Under the pieces are notes generated by a model. That model searched no databases. It was not told the DNA's origin and was given only the letters and a program-made list of their open reading frames with translations. DNA of 7,079 bases. Source: Coprococcus sp. (GTDB taxonomy: Bacteria; Bacillota; Clostridia; Lachnospirales; Lachnospiraceae). The first letter of the stretch is position 1. The number at the start of each line of letters is the position of its first letter. The position numbers and the translations under genes are program-made. Of this stretch, positions 1 to 5,476 are shown piece after piece. The stretch is taken from contig JAEDGW010000123.1 in the NCBI GenBank assembly GCA_016297325.1, positions 1 to 7,079 of the forward strand, read 5' to 3'.

Positions 1-55
1 TATCTGGGCGTGTTCGGGACTTTCACCCGTTAGAGCGCGCCCATGGCGCGCAAAC
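1..55 (-). mobile_element. 5' end of a group II intron (probably class C), cut by the window edge
   Basis: Read on the minus strand, this stretch begins GTTTGCGCGCCATGGGCGCG, continues CTCTAACGGGTGAAAGTCCC and then GAACACGCCC. It contains a perfect 7-bp hairpin (GCGCGCC, loop ATG, GGCGCGC) followed by a GGGTGAAAGTCCC segment. From memory this resembles domain I of bacterial group IIC introns such as the Oceanobacillus iheyensis intron, which starts GUGUG, has AUGGG 11 bases in, and then GGGUGAGAGUCCCGAAC. Placing the boundary at 55 gives GUUUG with the same 11-base spacing to AUGGG. A start at 51 (GCGCG) is the alternative. The sharp rise in GC and the position directly after a terminator hairpin also fit class C. 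The reverse-transcriptase gene and the 3' end would lie beyond the window, so completeness and activity are unknown. Confidence 0.72.
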
Positions 56-56
56 T

Positions 57-93
57 AAAAATATCCGGCGATACATCTGCATCACCGGATACT
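57..93 (-). terminator. Intrinsic terminator of the alcohol dehydrogenase gene
   Basis: On the minus strand, arm 79-90 (ATCCGGTGATGC) pairs with arm 63-74 (GTATCGCCGGAT) across a 4-base AGAT loop. That gives 12 pairs, two of them G-T. The outer pairs 91/62, 92/61 and 93/60 extend the stem into the T-run, which spans about 61-57. The hairpin begins about 60 bases after the dehydrogenase stop codon. It is also the apparent landing site of the group II intron that starts a few bases downstream. Confidence 0.85.
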
Positions 94-155
94 ATGTTAT
101 CTTGTTTTATTTTCAGAAACACATAAATTCACTTTATATGTCCATTCGTCTCACC

Positions 156-1373
156 TTAGAAATCCACCTCTGTGTCATAGTAGCAGCACTTCAGAAGCTT
201 CTCCATCTCCTCCTGGCTTGGCTGTCTTGGGTTGGAGCCTGTACATGCGTCAAGTATCGCATTTGCTGCAATCTCAGGAAGTCTCTCAAGGAATACATCC
301 TCTGGAACAAATCCCTGCTCGCATGGATAGCTGTCAGGTCCATAATTCTTGATACAATGAGGGATATTCAGATCATCATTCATCTTTCGCAGATATGCGA
401 TCAGAAGAGATATCTTCTCATCAAGTGTCTCTCCGCCAAGTCCCATAAAGTCTGCTATCTCACCATAGCGAACCTTTGCTGTCTCATCCTTTGCGTTGAA
501 TGCAATTACCTTTGGAAGATACATCGCATTTGCTGCTCCATGGATGATATGTGCGCCGTAGTCGGCAAATGCAGCTCCGGTCTTGTGAGCCATCGAATGT
601 ACGATTCCAAGCAATGCGTTAGAAAATGCCATACCGGCAAGGCACTGTGCGTTGTGCATAGCGTCACGCTTCTCCATGTCTCCGTTATATGAACCAACTA
701 GATCATTCTGGATCATCTTGATGGCATGAAGTGCCAGAGGATCAGTGAAATCGCAGTTTGCTGTCGATACATAAGCCTCGATGGCATGAGTCATGGCATC
801 CATACCTGTGTGTGCAACCAGTTTCTGAGGCATGGTCTCTGCCAGCTCAGGATCAACGATGGCCACATCCGGCGTGATCTCAAAATCAGCTATAGGATAC
901 TTGATGCCCTTCTCGTAATCTGTGATGATAGAGAATGCTGTAACCTCTGTTGCAGTTCCCGATGTTGAAGAAATAGCACAGAAGTGAGCTTTCTTTCTGA
1001 GCTCAGGAATTCCAAATACCTTACACATGTCCTCAAATGTTGCGTCAGGATACTCATACTTTATCCACATAGCCTTTGCTGCATCTATAGGTGAACCACC
1101 ACCGATGGCCACTATCCAGTCAGGCTCGAACTCAAGCATGGCTGCTGCACCTTTCATAACCGTCTCAACTGAAGGATCCGGCTCGATTCCCTCAAATAAC
1201 TTAACTTCCATTCCGGCTTCCTCAAGATACTGGACTGCCCTGTCAAGGAATCCGAATCTCTTCATGGATCCGCCTCCGACACAGACCATAGCTCTCTTAC
1301 CTTTGAATGTCTTGAGTGCCTCAAGTGCACCTTTTCCGTGATACAGGTCTCTTGGTAACGTAAATCTTGCCAT
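156..1373 (-). CDS. Iron-containing alcohol dehydrogenase (group III, NAD(P)-dependent)
   Basis: A 405-residue cytosolic oxidoreductase of the Fe-ADH family, which interconverts alcohols and aldehydes or ketones with NAD(P)H, often as a fermentative electron sink. The N-terminal Rossmann-like half carries GGGS at 33-36 and the cofactor motif GGGSPIDAAK at 91-100. The C-terminal half carries the metal ligands: D192 and H196 in GMDAMTHAIEAY, H263 in HSMAHKTGAAF, and H278 in HGAANAMYLP. H263 and H278 are 15 residues apart, one more than I recall for FucO. Length is normal for the family (about 380-410). The ATG start is set by TAGGAGGG at 1381-1388, seven bases upstream. The gene stands alone, with a 356-base gap before it and its own terminator after it, so it is probably monocistronic. 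The substrate cannot be read from sequence. A butanol dehydrogenase or 1,2-propanediol oxidoreductase-like role is possible. Confidence 0.94.
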   Translation of the reverse strand: MARFTLPRDLYHGKGALEALKTFKGKRAMVCVGGGSMKRFGFLDRAVQYLEEAGMEVKLFEGIEPDPSVETVMKGAAAMLEFEPDWIVAIGGGSPIDAAKAMWIKYEYPDATFEDMCKVFGIPELRKKAHFCAISSTSGTATEVTAFSIITDYEKGIKYPIADFEITPDVAIVDPELAETMPQKLVAHTGMDAMTHAIEAYVSTANCDFTDPLALHAIKMIQNDLVGSYNGDMEKRDAMHNAQCLAGMAFSNALLGIVHSMAHKTGAAFADYGAHIIHGAANAMYLPKVIAFNAKDETAKVRYGEIADFMGLGGETLDEKISLLIAYLRKMNDDLNIPHCIKNYGPDSYPCEQGFVPEDVFLERLPEIAANAILDACTGSNPRQPSQEEMEKLLKCCYYDTEVDF

Positions 1374-1432
1374 TTGTTCGCCCTCCTAAATCAAAATAAA
1401 AACCAATCATATATCTTCATCGAAACACCGTC

Positions 1433-1455
1433 CAGCTTATCAGCCAGCTATCAGC
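1433..1455. repeat. Adjacent 12/11-base direct repeat just downstream of the predicted adh start site
   Basis: On the plus strand CAGCTTATCAGC (1433-1444) is followed directly by CAGCTATCAGC (1445-1455), identical except for one missing T. If the -10 element at 1467-1472 is real, the pair lies at roughly +5 to +28 of the transcript. That is a position where a repressor could bind. The repeat is seen directly; operator function is inference, and a slippage duplication is equally possible. Confidence 0.5.
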
Positions 1456-1466
1456 ATTTCAATATA

Positions 1467-1475
1467 ATTATAACA
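1467..1475 (-). promoter_or_regulatory. Candidate extended -10 promoter for the alcohol dehydrogenase gene
   Basis: The minus strand reads TGTTATAAT at 1475-1467: a consensus TATAAT with the TG of an extended -10 element one base upstream. No good -35 hexamer sits at 17 bases spacing (ATGCTA at 1495-1490), which is tolerable for an extended -10 promoter. The predicted start is near 1460, giving an untranslated leader of about 87 bases before the ATG at 1373. No Rex-type palindrome is visible nearby. Confidence 0.5.
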
Positions 1476-1626
1476 TGATTGGCTATTCTTAGCATCTAAT
1501 TTTTGTGCATTTTCAGCAATGTTTTTCGTCTATTTTTTGGCGTTTCACTAGATGTTTTCCATATTTTATGATAGTTTCTGCGTTTTCACAAATCGCACCA
1601 TCCAAACCGTCTCAGACATGGTATAT

Positions 1627-1660
1627 CCACCTATATAAATCACCCACCTATATAAATCAT
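1627..1660. repeat. Tandem 17-base direct repeat downstream of truA
   Basis: Two abutting copies of CCACCTATATAAATCAY occupy 1627-1643 and 1644-1660 and differ only in the last base. A degraded third copy may follow at 1661-1676 (CCGCATATATCTGATC). The unit is not itself a hairpin. It lies about 70 bases past the truA stop codon. Its function is unknown; the 17-base spacing would suit stacked protein sites or simple slippage. Confidence 0.75.
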
Positions 1661-1729
1661 CCGCATATATCTGATCTGTGAAATTATATGATTTACAAAA
1701 TTATCTTAATTTTCAAATTCTCCATATAC

Positions 1730-2467
1730 CTACAGATATTTTATCTCCACAAGAGTAAGCCCCTTTGCCTCCGCTTTTGGACCGGCTTTTGTCCTGTCCT
1801 TAGCCTCAAGTATCGACTCCATGCAGTTCTCCGGCCAGATTCCAAGGCCGATCTTCATCAAAGTTCCAACTATGATACGGACCATATTATACAGGAAACC
1901 GTTTCCGCTGATCCTTATATATATCATGTCGCCCATTTTATCTATTGTTATATCCGTTATGGTCCGGACTGTATTTTCCACCTGTGATCTGGTTGAACAG
2001 AAACTCTTGAAATCATGCTCGCCCACCAAAACCGCCGCCGCACGCTTCATCTTGTCAATGTCCAGCGGATAATACACAAATGTTGAATATAATCTCTCCG
2101 TTGGCATATCAAATCTTCTGTTGAGTATCTTGTATTCATAGGTCTTGATGGTATCACAATATCGCGGATGGAAATCATCAGCCACCTGACAGGATTCCTG
2201 TATCCTTATGTCATCCGGAAGCCGCTGATTCAGTGCAAATGAAAACTTTTCTCCTGGTATTCCGGACTCGGTGTCAAATACTGCCACATTCCCCAGGGCA
2301 TGTACACCTGAATCTGTTCTGCTGGCACCGATCACCTTTATATCCTCATGACACAGCTCGCTGAGTGTCTTATTCAGGACTTCCTCAACCGTTATTCCAT
2401 TTATCTGAACCTGCCATCCACAGTAATTTGTTCCATCGTAGGCCACTATCAATTTTACTCTCTTCAT
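1730..2467 (-). CDS. truA: tRNA pseudouridine synthase A
   Basis: TruA converts uridines 38-40 of the anticodon stem-loop of many tRNAs to pseudouridine in the cytosol. This 245-residue protein matches the family length and opens with the typical VAYDGTNYCGWQ (residues 8-19). The catalytic aspartate is D52 in SRTDSGVHALG, the family's RTDAGVHA box. DFKSFC (152-157) and GNGFLYNMVR (188-197) are the other conserved blocks, and RTKAGPKAEAKGL near the C-terminus fits the usual AGP-A-GL motif. The ATG at 2467 gives the expected N-terminus, but no clear Shine-Dalgarno sequence precedes it (CTAAGCGTGAAAT). Translation may therefore be weak or structure-dependent. It lies 159 bases after ecfT and follows the ECF genes as in Bacillus and many clostridia. 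The rplM-rpsI pair that commonly comes next is absent. Confidence 0.98.
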   Translation of the reverse strand: MKRVKLIVAYDGTNYCGWQVQINGITVEEVLNKTLSELCHEDIKVIGASRTDSGVHALGNVAVFDTESGIPGEKFSFALNQRLPDDIRIQESCQVADDFHPRYCDTIKTYEYKILNRRFDMPTERLYSTFVYYPLDIDKMKRAAAVLVGEHDFKSFCSTRSQVENTVRTITDITIDKMGDMIYIRISGNGFLYNMVRIIVGTLMKIGLGIWPENCMESILEAKDRTKAGPKAEAKGLTLVEIKYL

Positions 2468-2539
2468 ATTTCACGCTTAGGACGTGCCTGACACATCCAT
2501 GTCCTTTTCTTTATTAACTGCTCATTTATATCGATGTTT

Positions 2540-2567
2540 ACCAGGAATCATCACAATCTTTCCTGGT
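2540..2567. repeat. 8-base inverted repeat in the ecfT-truA gap
   Basis: ACCAGGAA (2540-2547) and TTCCTGGT (2560-2567) are perfect inverted copies around a 12-base spacer. No T-run follows on the minus strand, so it is not an intrinsic terminator. It could be an operator, an RNA stem in the truA leader or a chance palindrome. TATAAA on the minus strand just downstream, about 2529-2524, could be a -10 for truA, but no good -35 accompanies it. Confidence 0.45.
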
Positions 2568-2626
2568 CACAAATTTGCTATGGCAACAAATCTTTACTTC
2601 GCAATATCTCTCAAACATCAAATTGT

Positions 2627-3427
2627 CTATAGCAAACATCTATATACTATCATACACGCAAGGTACACCAACACTATAGCATATGTCACATAATCTATGC
2701 CACTGTATTTTAAAGGATTCATGCGGCTCCGCCCCTCGCTGCCGTCAAAACATCTGGCATCCATGGCCTGGGCCAGATCTGTGGCACGCCTTATCGCAGA
2801 TACAAACAGCGGGATAAATACAGGGATATAGCTTTTTATTCTTTTAAATATGTTTCCGCTTTCAAAATCTGCACCTCTCGAAAGCTGTGCTTTCATGATC
2901 TTATCCAGTTCTTCCATAAATATCGGTATAAAGCGAAGTGCTATCATGAGCATCATTGACATCTCGGCCACCGGAACTTTTATCTTTTTTAAAAATCCAA
3001 GATTGCTCTCAAGTCCATTTGCAAGATTCATAGGTCTGGTGGTATATGTCATAACTGAAGACCCTATTATAAGATATACCAGACGTATAACCACTATCAC
3101 CGTGGTCATCACGCTTTTGTCCGTTATCCTGAGTCTGTGCCAGCTCCAGATCACATTTCCATCGCCATTGAATACACTGAATATCGCCGTAAATAATATG
3201 AACATCCATATGACTTTAAGACCTTTGCATATGTATGTTATTGGGACCTGACTTACCGCAACGTAAATAACCAGAAACGCCGTTGCGGCCATGATCATCC
3301 ACCAGTCTTTACACAAAAAAAGCGATATCGCATATAAAAATGTCACAGCCAGTTTTGTCCTTGGATCCATTCTGTGTATCACAGAGTCACCTGTATAATA
3401 TTGTCCTATTGTGATATCTCGTATCAT
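2627..3427 (-). CDS. ecfT: Energy-coupling factor transporter transmembrane protein EcfT
   Basis: EcfT is the membrane scaffold of ECF importers. It links the two ATPase domains to interchangeable substrate-binding EcfS proteins for vitamins such as riboflavin, folate or biotin. The 266-residue protein begins with a soluble DITIGQYYTGDSVIHRMDPRTKL segment. Hydrophobic spans lie near 26-60, 70-87, 106-126 and 245-262. Between the last two lies the cytoplasmic coupling region with both Ala-Arg-Gly-type elements: AQLSRGADF (180-188) and AMDARCFDG (221-229), followed by EGRSRMNPL. The second element has Cys226 where Gly is the textbook residue. The ATG is supported by GGGAG at 3438-3442, ten bases upstream. 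It lies 126 bases after the fused ATPase gene and presumably shares its transcript. With no EcfS nearby, a shared group II module is the best reading. Confidence 0.97.
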   Translation of the reverse strand: MIRDITIGQYYTGDSVIHRMDPRTKLAVTFLYAISLFLCKDWWMIMAATAFLVIYVAVSQVPITYICKGLKVIWMFILFTAIFSVFNGDGNVIWSWHRLRITDKSVMTTVIVVIRLVYLIIGSSVMTYTTRPMNLANGLESNLGFLKKIKVPVAEMSMMLMIALRFIPIFMEELDKIMKAQLSRGADFESGNIFKRIKSYIPVFIPLFVSAIRRATDLAQAMDARCFDGSEGRSRMNPLKYSGIDYVTYAIVLVYLACMIVYRCLL

Positions 3428-3540
3428 ATCTACAATTCTCCCATTTATATTTTGCTATCATCTATCAATAAAGTAATCTAGCCACTGCTTATACACAGCT
3501 TTAACTGACTACTCTAGTTTTTCATTACTCCCGCACATCT

Positions 3541-3574
3541 TTCAATAATCACACTAGGCCTTCAATAATCTCAC
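3541..3574. repeat. Short tandem duplication across the stop codon of the ECF ATPase gene
   Basis: TTCAATAATC occurs at 3541-3550 and again at 3561-3570, a 20-base period. The next four bases are also similar (ACAC and TCAC). On the minus strand the upstream copy encodes the last Leu-Leu-Lys codons of the ATPase, and the second copy falls just past its TAG stop. It looks like a local duplication of the gene's tail rather than a regulatory element. Confidence 0.55.
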
Positions 3575-5239
3575 GCCATCAGGAATATCTATTCCATACC
3601 TGTCAGTCAAAACTTTATCATAAAAGAATGCGTCAGTATCGCCATCATAAACTATCTTTCCCTGATCCATCAACAGCACCCTTTCAGATATCTCGTATAC
3701 ATCTTCCATATCGTGGGACACAAGTATCACCGTCACATTCTTCTCTCTATTTAGGCTTCTTATAATATCCCAGAGCTGTTCCCGGCTCTCTCCGTCAAGC
3801 CCGCATGCAGGCTCATCAAGTATCAGTATATCCGGCTCATATGCCAGTATTCCCGCCATGGCTACACGTTTTTTCAGTCCTCCTGACAATTCAAATGGAG
3901 AGTAATCCTCATATTTGTCTGGAACCCCAACCAGTTCAAGCGCATGTCTTGCTGCACGCTCTGCTTCATCCTTTTGCATTCCAAAGTTCAAAGGGCCATA
4001 CATGACATCCTTAAGCACCGTACTCTCAAATAACTGTGATTCCGGGAACTGGAACACATAACCTATCCTGCTTCGGATTGTTTTAGTATTTTTTACACTC
4101 TGCACATCCTTGCCATATAGATACACTCGTCCGCTCTGTGGAACTATGAGCTTATTTATCATCTGAAGCAGTGTACTCTTGCCTGATCCTGTCTGCCCTA
4201 TTACAGCCACAACCTGGCCTTTATATATTCTTACGTTCACATCCTGAAGGGCATGATAGCTGTCGTTACCATTGACATAGGAATATTCCACATCCTGAAG
4301 CTCAATAATGCAATCATCATCTGATGAATCACGTTTGCCCAGGTATGCGCTCAGGTCATCTGATGATCCATATTCACTCTGAGATGCGTTTTGACTATCT
4401 GGCGCTCCAAATTCCTTCTGAGACTTCTTTTGTCTCCTTTTGTACTCTGTGCACACATCTATGGGTATTCCAGCCTCAAGTTTCATACTGACCGGAATTT
4501 CAAGTCCATATTTTTTTAACTGAGTTACATCGCCCAGCACCTCTTTCGGTGTTCCCGCCGCAACTATCCGGCTGTCATCCAATATATATATTCTGTCTGC
4601 CATAAGCGCCTCTGATATTTTATGAGTGACCATTATGACAGTAATATTCTTTTCTTTATTTAATTTCTGCACCAATTCAAGCATCGTCCTTGCTCCCTGA
4701 GGGTCAAGCATGGACGTGGCCTCATCCAGAACTATACACTCTGGGCTCATGGCCATGGCTGATGCTATTGCCAGTCTCTGTTTCTGACCACCACTTATAC
4801 GTGCTGTATTCTTATATTTGTACGCCGAAAGCCCCGTAAACTCCAGCATCTCGTCTATCTTCTTCCAGATATCGTTGCTTGAAACTCCCAGATTCTCAAG
4901 GCCAAATCCTATATCCTCAGCAAGGGTATTTCCCACTATCTGGTTATCTGGATTCTGGAATACCATTCCCACCTGTCTTCTCACAAATGTCATTTCTTTA
5001 GCTCCCACCAGTTCCTGTCCGCCTATAACTATACTTCCCTCATGTGGGGCAAGAAGTCCATTCAGGTGCCTTGCAAATGTAGACTTTCCCGAGCCATTCC
5101 TTCCCAGGATTGCAATTATCTCGCCCTTATCTGCAAGAAAATCTACATCCTTTATCGCCCAGTTTTCGCCTATCTTGTTGCCATCCTTATCCTTTATATT
5201 AAATTTATGAGATAACCCTTTTATATTTATGAAGCTCAT
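3554..5239 (-). CDS. ecfA: Fused EcfA1-EcfA2 energy-coupling factor ATPase
   Basis: Two complete ABC ATPase domains in one 561-residue protein, where most Firmicutes have two separate proteins of about 280. They would power vitamin import by binding EcfT on the inner membrane face. Domain 1 (about 1-260, EcfA1-like, starting FINIKGLSHKF) has Walker A GRNGSGKST (46-54), Q-loop Q95, signature ISGGQKQR (148-155), Walker B with D172-E173, and H206. A polar linker (about 264-310, rich in Ser, Asp, Gln and Lys) leads to domain 2 (311-561, EcfA2-like, starting IIELQDVEYSY). Domain 2 has Walker A GQTGSGKST (348-356), Q397, signature LSGGLKKR (451-458), D475-E476 and H509. Leu455 replaces the usual signature glutamine. 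The frame is open throughout with both motif sets intact, so this looks like a true fusion. The ribosome site is weak (AAAGAGTG). A terminator upstream separates it from rplQ. Confidence 0.96.
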   Translation of the reverse strand: MSFINIKGLSHKFNIKDKDGNKIGENWAIKDVDFLADKGEIIAILGRNGSGKSTFARHLNGLLAPHEGSIVIGGQELVGAKEMTFVRRQVGMVFQNPDNQIVGNTLAEDIGFGLENLGVSSNDIWKKIDEMLEFTGLSAYKYKNTARISGGQKQRLAIASAMAMSPECIVLDEATSMLDPQGARTMLELVQKLNKEKNITVIMVTHKISEALMADRIYILDDSRIVAAGTPKEVLGDVTQLKKYGLEIPVSMKLEAGIPIDVCTEYKRRQKKSQKEFGAPDSQNASQSEYGSSDDLSAYLGKRDSSDDDCIIELQDVEYSYVNGNDSYHALQDVNVRIYKGQVVAVIGQTGSGKSTLLQMINKLIVPQSGRVYLYGKDVQSVKNTKTIRSRIGYVFQFPESQLFESTVLKDVMYGPLNFGMQKDEAERAARHALELVGVPDKYEDYSPFELSGGLKKRVAMAGILAYEPDILILDEPACGLDGESREQLWDIIRSLNREKNVTVILVSHDMEDVYEISERVLLMDQGKIVYDGDTDAFFYDKVLTDRYGIDIPDGVRLLKA

Positions 5240-5305
5240 ATTTTTTTCACTCTTTATTCGATTCTCTTTTCACAATGTATATTATTATCCGAATTTTTTC
5301 CACAT

Positions 5306-5375
5306 TTTTATGTATATCAACCGTCTACCATATGTATGTATTTTATGTTTATAAATCGTTTACCGCATGTATATA
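5306..5375. repeat. Two tandem 35-base repeats upstream of the ECF ATPase gene
   Basis: Copies at 5306-5340 and 5341-5375 abut exactly and match at 28 of 35 positions by eye. Both start TTTTATGT, share a central CGTYTACC and end ATGTATRTA. They fill about half of the space between the rplQ terminator (5389-5449) and the ATPase start codon (5239), where a promoter for the ECF genes would be expected. On the minus strand each unit holds GGTARACGRTT followed by an AT-rich stretch. I could not identify a convincing -35/-10 pair in either copy. They may be duplicated protein-binding sites, duplicated promoters or neutral tandem repeats. Confidence 0.75.
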
Positions 5376-5388
5376 GACAACAGATTCT

Positions 5389-5449
5389 AAAAAAACAGGG
5401 CCGCCGTACACAACGCAAATAAATACGTCTATGTACTGCAGCCCTGTTT
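5389..5449 (-). terminator. Strong intrinsic terminator after rplQ
   Basis: On the minus strand, arm 5449-5432 (AAACAGGGCTGCAGTACA) pairs with arm 5410-5393 (TGTACGGCGGCCCTGTTT). There are 17 pairs (one G-T) and a single A-G mismatch, around a loop of about 21 bases that may pair further. Seven Ts follow (5395-5389). It starts 27 bases after the rplQ stop codon. It should end the ribosomal-protein and rpoA transcript and leave the ECF genes to their own promoter or to read-through. Confidence 0.95.
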
Positions 5450-5476
5450 ATTTATCTGTACAAAATCAATTGATTA

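Larger units (their letters stand above)
1374..1729. other. AT-rich intergenic region between truA and the alcohol dehydrogenase gene
   Basis: These 356 bases hold no convincing gene. Going down the minus strand from truA there is first an AT-only hairpin (1697-1713: AAAATTA, loop AGA, TAATTTT) with no T-run, too weak to call a terminator. A tandem 17-base repeat follows at 1627-1660. Then comes a 17-codon open frame (1566-1619) preceded by AGGTGG. A candidate promoter lies at 1467-1475, a GCTGATA-type direct repeat at 1433-1455, and the dehydrogenase ribosome site at 1381-1388. I see no strong truA terminator, riboswitch-like fold or RNA gene. Confidence 0.7.

Noticed and set aside
102..692. 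196-codon forward-strand open frame
   Set aside because: It is antisense to the well-supported dehydrogenase gene, is rich in Cys, Leu and His without domain motifs, and has no ribosome site. It is a codon-usage shadow.
1697..1713. Hairpin after truA as a terminator
   Set aside because: Seven A-T pairs only and no T-run downstream on the minus strand, so too weak to call.
2541..2566. Inverted repeat as an intrinsic terminator for ecfT
   Set aside because: Only 7-8 pairs, a 12-base loop and no following T-run.
2850..3251. 133-codon forward-strand open frame with hydrophobic stretches
   Set aside because: It mirrors the membrane spans of ecfT on the other strand, and its hydrophobicity follows from that. 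No independent support.
4818..5210. 130-codon forward-strand open frame across the ATPase gene
   Set aside because: Antisense to the Walker motifs of the first ABC domain, rich in Ser and Pro, with no ribosome site; a shadow frame.
5306..5375. CRISPR array
   Set aside because: The two 35-base units abut with no spacer between them and are only 80% identical; there are no cas genes.
5240..5388. Riboswitch for a vitamin upstream of the ECF genes
   Set aside because: No flavin, thiamine or cobalamin riboswitch core was recognised; the region is AT-rich and taken up mostly by the 35-base tandem repeat.
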